A stretch of DNA of 64,000 bases. It comes from Curtobacterium sp. VKM Ac-1395. Its GTDB lineage: Bacteria; Actinomycetota; Actinomycetes; Actinomycetales; Microbacteriaceae. This document shows, piece after piece, positions 10,930 through 20,599 of the stretch. Under the pieces are notes generated by a model, which made no database searches, was not told where the DNA came from, and saw nothing but the letters and a program-made list of their open reading frames with translations. The stretch is from positions 1 through 64,000 of the forward strand of contig NZ_JADKRX010000010.1 of assembly GCF_015350975.1 (NCBI RefSeq), read 5' to 3'. Both the position numbers and the translations under genes were made by a program. Within the stretch, counting starts at the first letter, position 1; every line of letters starts with the position of its first letter.

Positions 10930-13422
10930 TCAGTCGCGCAGGGTCGCCCCGAATCGCTCGCCGGCACGTCGGACGGCGCCGTCACGGGCCACGGAGGCCT
11001 CGGCAGCGGTCAGGGTGCGGTCCGTGGCGCGGAAGCGCAGCGCGAACGTCAGGGACTTCTGTCCCTCGTCCACGCCGGAGCCCCGGTAGTCATCCACGAG
11101 GCGAGCATACTCCAACAGCTCTCCCGCGCCAGCGCGGACGACCTCGAGCACCGCACCCGCCGGGACGTCGACACCGACCACCAGGGAGAGGTCCTGCGTC
11201 GCCGCCGGGTAGGACACGATCGGCGCCACGTGCACGGCGTCCGGGATCGCGGCGACCACCGCGTCGAGGTCGATCTCCACGACGGCGACGACCCGCGGCA
11301 GGTCCGCGGCGTCCGTCAGCTCGGGCAGCAGTTCCCCCGCGACGCCGACCACGGTGTCGCCGACCAGGAGCGACGCGGCGCGTCCGGGGTGCAGCGACGG
11401 GTGGGTGGTCTGCGCGACGGTGAGCTCGACGCCGGCGGCCCAGGCCACGGTCCGGGCGACGTCGAGCGCGTCCGCGATCCCGAAGGGCTGCGGGAGCACG
11501 CCGGGCTGCTTCACGAGGCGGTTGCCCGTCAGGAGCGCCGACACGTGGAACGGCTGCGCCGGCAGTGCCGCGTCGAGCGCGAGGAGCGTCTCGGCGCCGG
11601 GGTGCTCGGCGCCGACGGGGACCTCGGTGGTCCCGAGTTCGGCGTCGGCCACGGGCAGGAACACCCGCGAGGTCTCGTACACGGCCAGGTCGACCAGACC
11701 GCGGGAGACGTTGCGGCGGGCGACGTCGACGAGCGCGGGCAGCCCGCTGCGCCGGAGGAGGTCCTGCGCGCTGTCGAGCGCGTTCGCGAGCACGACGCTC
11801 GGGCCGCCCTCGGCGTCGATGCCCGGGTACGCCGCAGCGGTCGCCGCCGACACGAACGGCGCCGTGACGACCTCGGTCAGGCCGTCGGCCGCGAGGGCTG
11901 CTGCCACGCGCCGGAGCGCCCGCTGGTGCACGGTGAGGCCCCGGCCGGGCGGTGCGACGGGCAGGACGCTCGGGATCCGGTCGTACCCGACGATGCGGGC
12001 CACTTCCTCGACCAGGGTGGTGTCGTCGGTCAGGTCGGGGCGCCAGGTGGGCGGCGTGACTGCGAGCTGCTCGCCGTCGACGTCCACCGTCGCACCGAGG
12101 GCGCGCAGGGTGTCGATGACCTCGGCGTCGGAGTACTCGACGCCGATCAGCTCGGTCGGACGGGACACGCGCATCGCCACGACGGGGCGCGGGGTGGTGT
12201 CCACCAGCGTCGACCCGAGGGTGTCGGCCGTGCCGCCGGCGAGCTCGACGAGGAGCTCCACCGCGCGGTTGGCCGCGGCCTCGGCCACGAGCGGGTCCAC
12301 GCCGCGCTCGAAGCGACGGGAGGCCTCGCTCGGGAGCTTGTGGCGGCGGGCAGTGCGGGCGATGGAGACCTGGTCGAAGCCGGCGGCCTCGATCAGGACG
12401 TCCGAGGTGCTCGGGGAGATCTCGGTGCGGGCACCGCCCATCACGCCGGCGAGCCCGACGGGGCCGTCGTCGTCGGTGATGACGAGGTCCTCGGGGTGGA
12501 GCTTCCGGGTGACGTCGTCGAGCGTCGTCAGGGTCTCCCCCGGGGCCGCACGACGGACGCCGAGTCCGCCCCGCACGGTGGCGAGGTCGTACCCGTGCAG
12601 GGGCTGCCCGAGCTCGAACATGACGTAGTTCGTGATGTCGACCGGCAGTGAGATCGAGCGGACACCAACGAGTGACAGGCGGGACACCATCCACGCCGGT
12701 GTCGGCAGCGAGGCGTCGATGCCGCGGACGACCCGCGTCACGAAGGTGGACGAACCGACCCGGCCGCGGATCGGTTCCTGGTCGTCGATGGTCACGGAGA
12801 ACCCGTCGCCGGACCGGGGAGCGACACGGTCGACCGGGTCGTGGAACGAGGCGCCCGTGGCGTGGGCGTATTCGCGGGCGACGCCGCGCATGCTCAGCGC
12901 GTAGCCGCGGTCCGGGGTGACGTTGATCTCGACCGCGGCGTCGTCGAGGCCGAGGAGCGCGATGGCGTCCTGGCCGACGGTGGGCTCCATGCCGAGGTCG
13001 GCGAAGCGGAGGATGCCGTCGTGCTCGTCCCCGAGCCCGAGTTCGCGTGCCGAGGCGATCATGCCGTCCGACACGTGCCCGTAGGTCTTGCGCGCGGCGA
13101 TCGGGAACGGTCCGGGCAGCACGGCGCCGGGCAGCGTCACCACGACGAGGTCGCCGACGTCGAAGTTGTGCGCGCCGCAGACGATGCCGCGGGGCTCGGA
13201 CTCGCCGACGTCCACCTGGCACCAGTTGATCGTCTTGCCGTTCTTCTGCGGCTCCGGGACGCGCTCGAGCACCCGACCGACCACGACGGGTCCGGTCAGG
13301 TCGTTGGCGTGGACCGCTTCTTCCTCGAAGCCGACCGACACGAGCGCCGCGTGGACGTGCTCGAGGCTGACGTCGTCGGGCAGGTCGACCGACTCACCGA
13401 GCCAGCGGAGTGGGACGCGCAT
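10930..13422 (-). CDS. pheT: Phenylalanyl-tRNA synthetase beta chain
   Basis: Beta subunit of the alpha2-beta2 PheRS that charges tRNA-Phe. The 830-residue protein shows the expected order: tRNA-binding OB domain at about 40-150 (CGAHNFDVGDLVVV), B3/B4 editing domain at 210-370, B5 DNA-binding-like domain at 400-480, the catalytic-like core, and the ferredoxin-fold anticodon-binding domain over the last 95 residues. The ATG overlaps the pheS stop by one base (TGATG), so the subunits are made in a coupled way. Confidence 0.97.
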   Translation of the reverse strand: MRVPLRWLGESVDLPDDVSLEHVHAALVSVGFEEEAVHANDLTGPVVVGRVLERVPEPQKNGKTINWCQVDVGESEPRGIVCGAHNFDVGDLVVVTLPGAVLPGPFPIAARKTYGHVSDGMIASARELGLGDEHDGILRFADLGMEPTVGQDAIALLGLDDAAVEINVTPDRGYALSMRGVAREYAHATGASFHDPVDRVAPRSGDGFSVTIDDQEPIRGRVGSSTFVTRVVRGIDASLPTPAWMVSRLSLVGVRSISLPVDITNYVMFELGQPLHGYDLATVRGGLGVRRAAPGETLTTLDDVTRKLHPEDLVITDDDGPVGLAGVMGGARTEISPSTSDVLIEAAGFDQVSIARTARRHKLPSEASRRFERGVDPLVAEAAANRAVELLVELAGGTADTLGSTLVDTTPRPVVAMRVSRPTELIGVEYSDAEVIDTLRALGATVDVDGEQLAVTPPTWRPDLTDDTTLVEEVARIVGYDRIPSVLPVAPPGRGLTVHQRALRRVAAALAADGLTEVVTAPFVSAATAAAYPGIDAEGGPSVVLANALDSAQDLLRRSGLPALVDVARRNVSRGLVDLAVYETSRVFLPVADAELGTTEVPVGAEHPGAETLLALDAALPAQPFHVSALLTGNRLVKQPGVLPQPFGIADALDVARTVAWAAGVELTVAQTTHPSLHPGRAASLLVGDTVVGVAGELLPELTDAADLPRVVAVVEIDLDAVVAAIPDAVHVAPIVSYPAATQDLSLVVGVDVPAGAVLEVVRAGAGELLEYARLVDDYRGSGVDEGQKSLTFALRFRATDRTLTAAEASVARDGAVRRAGERFGATLRD

Positions 13423-14462
13423 CAGACCACCGTTCCGAACTGCTGCGAGAAGCGGATGTCGCCCTCGAGGAAGTCACGCATGTCGTTCAGGCCGTTGCGG
13501 AACTGGAGCGTCCGCTCGATGCCCATGCCGAACGCGAAGCCCTGGTACTCGTCGGGGTCGATGCCGGCCGACCGCAGGACGTTCTGGTTCACCATGCCGC
13601 ACCCGCCCCACTCGACCCAGCGCGCGCCGCCCTTGGCGTTCGGCTGCCAGACGTCCATCTCGGCGGAGGGCTCGGTGAACGGGAAGTAGTTCGGGCGCAG
13701 ACGGATCTGGGCTTCGTCGCCGAACATCTGCCGGGCGAAGTGTTCCAGGGTGCCGCGCAGGTGCGCCATCGTCAGGCCCTTGTCGATCGCGATGCCCTCG
13801 ACCTGGGTGAAGACCGGCAGGTGCGTGGCGTCGAGCTCGTCGGCGCGGTAGACCCGGCCGGGCGCGATGACGTAGAGGGGCAGCTCGCGCGACAGCAGCG
13901 ACCGGATCTGCACCGGCGACGTGTGCGTGCGCATGACCAGGTGCCGCTCGACCGGCTCGACGAAGACGGTGTCCGCCATCGCGCGGGCGGGGTGGTCCTG
14001 GTCGAAGTTCAGGGCGTCGAAGTTGAACCACTCGTGCTCGAGCTCGGGGCCTTCCGCCACTTCCCACCCCATGCCGACGAAGATGTCGGCCACGGTCTCG
14101 TTCAGCAGCGAGAGCGGGTGTCGGGAGCCTGGGGTGCGGGTGGACGGCAGCGCGGTGACGTCGACACGCTCGGCGTCGAGCCGCGCGCGCTCCTCGGCCT
14201 CGGCGAGCACGGACTCCTGCTCGGCGACCGCACCGTTGACCCGACCGCGCGCCTGCCCGACGAGCTTGCCCGCCTGGGCCTTCTGCTCCGGCGGGACACT
14301 GCGCATCGACGCGTTCATCCGCGCGAGCGTCGACTGCTCGCCGGTGTGCTCCGCCCTGGCCTGCTTGAGCTCGGCGACCGTCGTGGCGGCACGGACTGCG
14401 GCGAGGGCCGCGTCGACCGCGTCGGCGACGGCCGATTCGCTGATCTCGAGAGGTTCTGACAC
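13422..14462 (-). CDS. pheS: Phenylalanyl-tRNA synthetase alpha chain
   Basis: Catalytic subunit of PheRS. The 346-residue protein has an N-terminal coiled-coil arm (residues 1-90) that grips tRNA-Phe, then a class II aaRS core with PSAEMDVWQPNAKGG and motif 3 FAFGMGIERTLQFRNG near the C-terminus. The GTG start at 14462 is preceded at 8 nt by TAGGCT, suggesting a leaderless pheST transcript. I found no T-box or attenuator upstream. Confidence 0.97.
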   Translation of the reverse strand: MSEPLEISESAVADAVDAALAAVRAATTVAELKQARAEHTGEQSTLARMNASMRSVPPEQKAQAGKLVGQARGRVNGAVAEQESVLAEAEERARLDAERVDVTALPSTRTPGSRHPLSLLNETVADIFVGMGWEVAEGPELEHEWFNFDALNFDQDHPARAMADTVFVEPVERHLVMRTHTSPVQIRSLLSRELPLYVIAPGRVYRADELDATHLPVFTQVEGIAIDKGLTMAHLRGTLEHFARQMFGDEAQIRLRPNYFPFTEPSAEMDVWQPNAKGGARWVEWGGCGMVNQNVLRSAGIDPDEYQGFAFGMGIERTLQFRNGLNDMRDFLEGDIRFSQQFGTVV

Positions 14463-14470
14463 AGCACCAG

Positions 14471-14476
14471 AGCCTA
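14471..14476 (-). promoter_or_regulatory. -10 box for pheST
   Basis: TAGGCT lies 8 nt before the pheS GTG. No good Shine-Dalgarno intervenes, so a leaderless or nearly leaderless mRNA is likely. Confidence 0.4.
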
Positions 14477-14555
14477 CCGGCCCCTGGGATACCGCCGTTC
14501 TGTACCGGACGGACTGTGGAGGAGTCCGGACAAGCGCCGCCTGTGGAGGGAGGAG

Positions 14556-15398
14556 TCAGACCGAACGCTGCGCGAACGCGGACTCGTACAGGCACACCGA
14601 CGCGGCGGTCGCCAGGTTCATCGACTCCGCACGGCCGTAGATCGGCACCTTCACGGCACGGTCGACCATGGCGAGGTCCTCGGAGGTGAGCCCGCGGGCC
14701 TCGTTCCCGAAGACCCAGACGGTCGGGCCGTCGAGCAGCCCCTCGGCGCGGACGTCGGGCAGGTCGTCACCGGACACGTCCGCCGCGAGCACCGTGTACC
14801 CGAGCGACTTCGCGCGCTCGATCGTGTCCGCCAGCCCGACGCCGACCGACACCGGGACGTGGAACAGCGAGCCCGTGGTCGAGCGGACGACCTTGGGGTT
14901 GTACGGGTCGACACTGCGCCCGGTCAGGACCACCGCGTCGGCGCCGGCCGAGTCGGCGGCGCGGATGATCGTGCCGGCGTTCCCCGGGTCACGGACCTCC
15001 TCGAGGATCGCGACCAGTCCCGGGAGCGCACCGTCCGAGGCGGACGCGTCGGGGGCCTCCTGGCTGGCGCGGTCGGGGAAGACCTGCCGCACCGACGTCG
15101 GGAACTGCTCGCAGACCGCGACGACGCCCTGCGGGGTGACCGTGTCGGCCATCGCGTCGAGGACCTGTTCGGTCACGAACCAGGTGTCGACCTGGGTGTC
15201 GGCGAGCCCGTAGCGCTCGGCGGCGGTCGGCGTCACGTAGAGCTCGCGGAGGAGCTCCGGCCGGTACTCGAGGGCCTCGCGGACGGCCTGGGGACCCTCC
15301 AGCAGGAACAGCCCCGTCTCGGCGCGCACGTCCTTCTTCGTCAGCGCGGCGACGGCCTTGACGCGTCCGGCACGGGGGTTCTCCAGGAGATCAGTCAC
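14556..15398 (-). CDS. TrmH/SpoU-family RNA 2'-O-methyltransferase
   Basis: SAM-dependent ribose methyltransferase with the SPOUT trefoil knot, probably acting on 23S rRNA or tRNA. The 280-residue protein has an N-terminal RNA-binding domain (FLLEGPQAVREAL, about 29-41, is the SpoU substrate-binding motif) and a C-terminal knot with VRDPGNAGTIIRAADSAGA, WVFGNEARGL and ESMNLATAASVCLYE, the three SpoU motifs. The GTG at 15398 was chosen because GCGAGA lies 8 nt upstream; a GTG at 15404 is too close to it. It sits between pheS and rplT, a common actinobacterial position. The target is not known from sequence. Confidence 0.9.
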   Translation of the reverse strand: MTDLLENPRAGRVKAVAALTKKDVRAETGLFLLEGPQAVREALEYRPELLRELYVTPTAAERYGLADTQVDTWFVTEQVLDAMADTVTPQGVVAVCEQFPTSVRQVFPDRASQEAPDASASDGALPGLVAILEEVRDPGNAGTIIRAADSAGADAVVLTGRSVDPYNPKVVRSTTGSLFHVPVSVGVGLADTIERAKSLGYTVLAADVSGDDLPDVRAEGLLDGPTVWVFGNEARGLTSEDLAMVDRAVKVPIYGRAESMNLATAASVCLYESAFAQRSV

Positions 15399-15435
15399 GG
15401 ACACAGTCTCGCAGGCGCCCGGTCCGCCGGATGCA

Positions 15436-15472
15436 CGACGCCCCCGTTCCGCGGACGGAACGGGGGCGTCGT
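15436..15472 (-). terminator. Terminator of the infC-rpmI-rplT operon
   Basis: A near-perfect 16-17 bp stem (ACGACGCCCCCGTTCCG and complement) around CGGA lies 43 nt after the rplT stop and just before the methyltransferase start. Confidence 0.8.
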
Positions 15473-15514
15473 CGGCCCTGACGGGCACGGGAGCTGCTGT
15501 CGCAGTGCTGCTGA

Positions 15515-15901
15515 CTACGCTGCGGCCTTGGGGGCCGAGGTGTCGGCCGGGAGGGCCTTCTTGGCCGACTCGACGAGCGCGGCGAAGGTCTCCGGGTTGT
15601 TCACGGCGAGGTCCGCGAGGATGCGACGGTCGACCTCGATGCCGGCCAGGGCGAGGCCCTGGATGAGGCGGTTGTAGGTCAGGCCGTTCGCACGGGACGC
15701 AGCGTTGATGCGCTGGATCCAGAGGCGACGGAACTCGCCCTTCTTCGCGTGACGGTCACGGTACGCGTAGACGAGGGAGTGGGTGACCTGCTCCTTGGCC
15801 TTGCGGTACAGGCGCGAACGCTGGCCGCGGTAGCCCTCGGCGCGTTCGAGGATGACGCGGCGCTTCTTGGCGGCGTTGACCGCTCTCTTGACTCTTGCCA
15901 T
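15515..15901 (-). CDS. rplT: 50S ribosomal protein L20
   Basis: Early 50S assembly protein binding 23S rRNA. The 128-residue protein has the expected basic N-terminal arm ([18 protein letters not shown]) and the [11 protein letters not shown] core. The start follows AAAGGAACAGACCA. The last ten or so residues ([10 protein letters not shown]) are an alanine-rich tail longer than in E. coli. Third gene of infC-rpmI-rplT; in other phyla L20 represses this operon, which makes the structured infC leader relevant. Confidence 0.98.
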   Translation of the reverse strand: MARVKRAVNAAKKRRVILERAEGYRGQRSRLYRKAKEQVTHSLVYAYRDRHAKKGEFRRLWIQRINAASRANGLTYNRLIQGLALAGIEVDRRILADLAVNNPETFAALVESAKKALPADTSAPKAAA

Positions 15902-15930
15902 TGGTCTGTTCCTTTACGATCCGGGGCGGC

Positions 15931-16125
15931 TCAGTGGCCGAGGAGCTTCTTGACGTTCTTGGCGTCGGCCTTCGAGAGGACCTGGTCCTCGTTCAGGCGC
16001 GCCTTGCGCTTGGAGGACTTGACCTCGAGGTTGTGACGCATACCGGCCTGCTGCTTCATGATCTTGCCGGTACCGGTGACCTTGAAGCGCTTCTTCGACC
16101 CGGAGTGGGTCTTCTGCTTGGGCAT
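15931..16125 (-). CDS. rpmI: 50S ribosomal protein L35
   Basis: Small 50S protein of 64 residues with the standard start [20 protein letters not shown] and a lysine-rich C-terminus. The ribosome site GGAAAGG precedes the ATG. It lies 62 nt after infC and 29 nt before rplT, in the conserved operon. Confidence 0.98.
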   Translation of the reverse strand: MPKQKTHSGSKKRFKVTGTGKIMKQQAGMRHNLEVKSSKRKARLNEDQVLSKADAKNVKKLLGH

Positions 16126-16187
16126 GGTGGTGCCTTTCCGTGGGATGGATGGGGGACCGCGTCGTTGCGGGGTCGGTCTGGGGGGAC

Positions 16188-16844
<657 letters not shown>

Positions 16845-16975
16845 GCGGAGCTCCTTCAATCTGGTGGTGGCCGTCCAGGACATTCGCCTGGACGACGGCA
16901 CGAGAGAGGAGATCTGACGCACGGGTACACGACCCGTTCGGCAGCCGCCCGACTCCGGATCAGTGATCCGGACTG
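16845..16975 (-). promoter_or_regulatory. Structured 5' leader of infC-rpmI-rplT
   Basis: Three perfect inverted repeats lie in line upstream of infC: CGTCCAGG/CCTGGACG with a 7-nt loop (16872-16894), ACGGGT/ACCCGT with a 5-nt loop (16921-16937), and CCGGATCA/TGATCCGG around one base (16955-16971). The gene-proximal hairpin ends about 28 nt before the AUC start. Such a leader suits autogenous control by L20 or IF-3, or transcription attenuation. I cannot match it to a named RNA family. Confidence 0.6.
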
Positions 16976-17157
16976 CCGGTGCCCGTGCAGTGGCTGCATG
17001 GACTCCGGTGGAGCGGTGGTGACCCGGTAGCCTGGTGGTTCGTGGCCGCGGGTGGGAGTGACTCCTCTTCGTGATGCGATCTGCAGGTCCGGTTCGTTCG
17101 AGAACGCACCGGGCACGCGGACAGCATCTGCCGCGGAGAGTCTAGCAGAGGAGCACC

Positions 17158-17529
17158 GTGACCGACACCCCGCCCAACGACCTCGCCACCGAGGCCTCCA
17201 TCGACGACATCGACGCCGCCCGCGACATCGCAGAGGTCCCCGCGGTCGAGCTCATCAACACCGTGGCCGTGCACCTGCTCAGCGCCGCAGCCGTGAAGGT
17301 CGGGCTCGCGGACGACCCGCAGCAGCAGACCGACCTGGACGAGGCGCGCAAGCTCATCACCGCCCTGGCCGGCCTGGTCACCGCGGCCGCGACCGAGATC
17401 GGCGACCACCACGCCCGTCCGCTGCGCGACGGTCTGCGCTCGGTGCAGCTCGCGTTCCGCGAGGCGTCCGCCATCCCGGACGCGCCGGGAGCCGGCCCCG
17501 GCGAGAAGTACACCGGTCCCGTCAACTGA
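17158..17529 (+). CDS. DUF1844 family protein
   Basis: A 123-residue acidic, helical protein of unknown function found beside infC in many actinobacteria. Residues 28-100 (VELINTVAVHLLSAAAVKVG, DEARKLITALAGLVTAAA) form the DUF1844 helix pairs. It is divergent from infC across a 313-nt region and starts at GTG 17158 after GAGGAGCACC. No catalytic motif is visible. The C-terminus GPGEKYTGPVN is a typical ending of the actinobacterial members. Confidence 0.85.
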   Translation: MTDTPPNDLATEASIDDIDAARDIAEVPAVELINTVAVHLLSAAAVKVGLADDPQQQTDLDEARKLITALAGLVTAAATEIGDHHARPLRDGLRSVQLAFREASAIPDAPGAGPGEKYTGPVN

Positions 17530-17550
17530 CGGGTCGGGACGTCACCAGAT

Positions 17551-17598
17551 GACGGAGGGGCGGCGCGGGGCCAGCGGGCACCGCGCCTCCCGTCCGTC
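17551..17598. terminator. Bidirectional terminator between DUF1844 and the kinase gene
   Basis: Imperfect inverted repeat with arms GACGGAGGGGCGGCGCGG / CCGCGCCTCCCGTCCGTC between two convergent genes. It belongs to the GGAGGC-armed hairpin family seen repeatedly in this window. Confidence 0.65.
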
Positions 17599-17619
17599 AC
17601 GGTGTCGCGACCAGCGCCC

Positions 17620-18903
17620 TCAGGACGCGACCAGGCGCTCCACCGCTGCCACCGGGATGCCGACCCAGGTCGGCCGGTTGCGCGCTTCGTAGACCACCTC
17701 GTAGACGGCCTTGTCGACCTCGAACGCGTCGAGCACGGCGTGGTGTGCGCTCAGGTCGGCGCCGATCCCGCGCTGGTAGCCGTCGAGGAAGGCGGCGCGG
17801 GCCTCGCGGGCCCAGTCGGCTGCGTCCACCGGGTCGTCGTCGTGCGCGAGAGCGCCGGCGACGTAGTCGAACGAGCGGAGCATGCCGGCGACGTCGCGCA
17901 GGGGCACGTCGGGCAGCGAGCGTTCGTCGAGCGGGCGCAGGGGCTCGCCCTCGAAGTCGAGGAAGACCCATCCGCGGGGCTCCGGTGCCGAGAGCACCTG
18001 GCCGAGGTGCAGGTCGCCGTGGATGCGCTGGAGTGCCGGCCACTCGACCGCCGCGGCGCGCTCGTAGACGGCGCGGACGGCGTCGGCGTGCTCGGCGATC
18101 GCGGGGACCTCGGCGGCGGCGGTGTCGAGGCGGCTGCGCATGGTCTCGATCGCGGCGGCGACGCGGTCCGGGGTGGCGGGCACCGTCGGCATCACGCCCG
18201 CGAGTGTCACGTGGATCTCGGCGAGCGCGGCACCGAGCCGGTCGGCCCCGGCCGCGAACGAGTCGCCACGGCGGGCGTCGTCGAGCGCGACGCGCCAGGC
18301 GTCGTCGAGACCGGGCAGGAACTCCTGGGCGAAGGCGAGGTGTCCGCTCGCGATGCCGTCGTCGCGCCCGGTGTCGGGCCACTCGCCGTGCAGTGCGCCG
18401 AAGACCTTCGGGACCCGCGCGGACCCGGCTGCCGAGAGCGCCTGCTGGGTCGTGACGTCCGGGTTGTCGCCGTGGTGGAGCACGCGGAACACCTTGACGA
18501 TGACGGTGCCGTTGTCCTCGGTCTCGCAGATGACGGAGGTGTTGGACTGTTCGCCGCGCAGCACGCGGGCGCTCGTGACGCGGCCGATGGGTCGCAGGGA
18601 CTCCTCGCCGGCGTCGATGCGCCCGAGGAGCCAGCGCGCGTAGGCCGGGTCGTGGGGGCCGTCGTACTGCGTGCCCTCGGGGTCGATGCGCGCGGACTCG
18701 AGTTCGGGGACGGGTGCGCTGTGCTCGGTGACGGGCACCTGGTAGAGCACCGCTCCGGTGGCGGCGTCGTCGATGACGAACCGCGTGGTCACCCGCGCTT
18801 CGTCGGTGGTCTCGTCGATCTCGGCGATCGTGCGGAGGTCGGGGACACCACCCTTCGCCGCGTACCAGCGCTGCTGAGCCATCCACTGTGCGACGTCGGT
18901 CAT
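17620..18903 (-). CDS. Maltokinase-like phosphotransferase (maltose or glucosamine kinase)
   Basis: Kinase of the actinobacterial Mak/GlcN-kinase family, with an N-terminal cap (residues 1-90, starting WMAQQRWYAAKGG) and an aminoglycoside-kinase-like core. The 427-residue protein has the catalytic loop RIHGDLHLGQVL and the metal motif FLDFEGEPLRPLDER, then RDVAGMLRSFDYVAGAL. Mak makes maltose-1-phosphate for alpha-glucan synthesis; relatives phosphorylate glucosamine. It is not next to treS, glgE or glgB as Mak often is, so the substrate stays open. TAGCGT 8 nt before the ATG suggests its own, nearly leaderless promoter. Confidence 0.85.
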   Translation of the reverse strand: MTDVAQWMAQQRWYAAKGGVPDLRTIAEIDETTDEARVTTRFVIDDAATGAVLYQVPVTEHSAPVPELESARIDPEGTQYDGPHDPAYARWLLGRIDAGEESLRPIGRVTSARVLRGEQSNTSVICETEDNGTVIVKVFRVLHHGDNPDVTTQQALSAAGSARVPKVFGALHGEWPDTGRDDGIASGHLAFAQEFLPGLDDAWRVALDDARRGDSFAAGADRLGAALAEIHVTLAGVMPTVPATPDRVAAAIETMRSRLDTAAAEVPAIAEHADAVRAVYERAAAVEWPALQRIHGDLHLGQVLSAPEPRGWVFLDFEGEPLRPLDERSLPDVPLRDVAGMLRSFDYVAGALAHDDDPVDAADWAREARAAFLDGYQRGIGADLSAHHAVLDAFEVDKAVYEVVYEARNRPTWVGIPVAAVERLVAS

Positions 18904-18911
18904 GCCTCAGG

Positions 18912-18917
18912 ACGCTA
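18912..18917 (-). promoter_or_regulatory. -10 box for the maltokinase-like gene
   Basis: TAGCGT lies 8 nt upstream of the ATG at 18903, with only a weak TGAGG between. Confidence 0.35.
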
Positions 18918-19032
18918 CGCGACGGCGGCACCGGCCGTCACAGGTCCTCCACAACGCGTGCCCACCGTCTCGCTCTCCACAGGCTGCGACTCCCCCGGTG
19001 CCGACCGAGTCGCGGCGGACGACACTGTCGCC

Positions 19033-20595
19033 ATGGACACGCAGAACGCACCCAGCGACACCACCGCCGGAGCACTCGCCGAGCCCCGGCGGTCCTGGCG
19101 CATCCCCGACGACCGGCGACTCCCCGCGCTCGAGCCCTACGCCCACGCCGTCGAGCGGACGCCACCCCTCACGGTCCGCGAGACCCTGTGGGACACGGCG
19201 GGACGGACCCTGGCGTTCGCGGGCGTCGAGCTCCTGCGGGCGGAGGGGCCGGCGGGCGGGGGCACGGCGGCGGGTGGGGATGGCGCCTGGTCGATCGACC
19301 GCGGGGACGGGCCGGTGCCGCTGCCGTCGGACAGCGGGGGCGAACCGAGGCCGCCGCGGGACGCCGTCGAGGTGTTCCTGCGCGGGCAGCCCCTGCAGGT
19401 CGTCCGGGTCCGGGACACCGCGACCACGCTCGTGGTCCTGCGTGGCAAGGACGGCCGGGTCCGAGCCGAGGTCGCCGACGTGCGCGTGGACGAGGGCGAC
19501 CCGGACACGGCACTGCTCCGCAGCGCGCGGTGGTGGGCGCTGACGGACGACGGGGACCCGGGCTCCGTCTCCCGAGCGGTCGAGCGGGCACTCCTCGACG
19601 CGGCCGAGGACCCCGGCCGCGGACCGAACGACCCCGTCCCGCGACTGGCGCCTGTCCGTCGTCCGGCGGTGGACACGGCCCGACGACCCCGTCCGGGCAC
19701 GGCGGCGGCGTTCGTGCGCGGGGTGGTGGCGGACCTCCGCGCCGAGCTCGTCACGATCGACCCACGGGTGCGGGCCGACGAGCGGGAGGCCGTGCACGAC
19801 CTGCGGAAGGTGCTGCGCCGTCTGCGCAGCGTGTTGGCGGTGTTCCGTGGGGCGCTCGACCGGGACGCCACCGAGCAGCTCCGCGGTCGGTTGGCCGAGG
19901 TCAGCGGGGTGGCCGGCACAGCACGGGACGCCGAGGTGCTCCGCGACCGGCTGCTCCGCTCGGCGTCGCGGGCACCGCAGGGCTACGTCGACGCCGACAC
20001 GCTCGACCGGCTCGGTGCGCAGTTCGAGGACCACCGCAGGACGACGGCGGCCGAGCTCCGGCGGGTGATGAGCTCCGCTGTGTGGTTCGCGGCGCTCGAT
20101 GCTCTGGACGACCTGGTCGAGACCGCTCCCCCGGGGCAGCACGCCACCGACGCCGCCACCGTCTTCGTGGCGAAGCGCATCCGGCGCGAGCGTCGGCGGG
20201 TCCTGGCGCTGATCGAGGACTCCGTCACGGGTGCGGGTGCCGGCGACGAGGACCTCGCAGTGCTGCACGGACAGCGGAAGGGAGCGCGCCGCCTGCGGTA
20301 CGCGCTGCAGGCCGCCGGTGACACGGCAGACGTCGGGAAGCGGCGACTCGGACGGCTGCGGCGGGTGCAGGACACGCTCGGGGACGCCCTCGACGCCGCG
20401 CACGCTGCCGACGCCTACCGCTCGGCCGCGGCGCGCGATGCGGGTACGGGTAGGCGTGCGGGTACGGGTGCGGGGTCCGACTCCGGCGCGTTCGTGCTCG
20501 GGGTGCTCGCGACGACCGAGCGCCTGGTCGTCGAGCGGCAGGTCGCCGAGGGCCGCCGGCTGCTCACCGGGCTCGGCGCCGCTCTGCGAGGATGA
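19033..20595 (+). CDS. CHAD domain protein with a worn CYTH-like N-terminus
   Basis: A 520-residue protein. Residues 230-515 form a CHAD domain: VHDLRKVLRRLRS (about 256-268) and HGQRKGARRLRYALQ (about 412-426) are its conserved His/Arg/Lys helices, which bind polyphosphate. Residues 30-200 keep the outline of a CYTH triphosphate-tunnel domain (VRETLWDTAGRTLA, then VEVFLRGQPLQVVRVRD), but the ExExK start is not evident, so triphosphatase activity is doubtful. A Gly/Ala low-complexity insert lies near 75-90 and another near 475. CHAD proteins associate with polyphosphate granules; ppk2 lies 41 kb away in this window. Confidence 0.85.
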   Translation: MDTQNAPSDTTAGALAEPRRSWRIPDDRRLPALEPYAHAVERTPPLTVRETLWDTAGRTLAFAGVELLRAEGPAGGGTAAGGDGAWSIDRGDGPVPLPSDSGGEPRPPRDAVEVFLRGQPLQVVRVRDTATTLVVLRGKDGRVRAEVADVRVDEGDPDTALLRSARWWALTDDGDPGSVSRAVERALLDAAEDPGRGPNDPVPRLAPVRRPAVDTARRPRPGTAAAFVRGVVADLRAELVTIDPRVRADEREAVHDLRKVLRRLRSVLAVFRGALDRDATEQLRGRLAEVSGVAGTARDAEVLRDRLLRSASRAPQGYVDADTLDRLGAQFEDHRRTTAAELRRVMSSAVWFAALDALDDLVETAPPGQHATDAATVFVAKRIRRERRRVLALIEDSVTGAGAGDEDLAVLHGQRKGARRLRYALQAAGDTADVGKRRLGRLRRVQDTLGDALDAAHAADAYRSAAARDAGTGRRAGTGAGSDSGAFVLGVLATTERLVVERQVAEGRRLLTGLGAALRG

Positions 20596-20599
20596 GTGC

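Noticed and set aside
14463..14555. A T-box or Phe-leader attenuator before pheS
   Set aside because: No T-box sequence, no leader peptide with Phe codons and no terminator/antiterminator pair in the 93 nt.
16845..16922. ATG starts at 16922 and 16883 for infC
   Set aside because: They would add residues unlike any IF-3, place the coding start in the hairpin-rich leader, and ignore the AAGGAG site directly before ATC.
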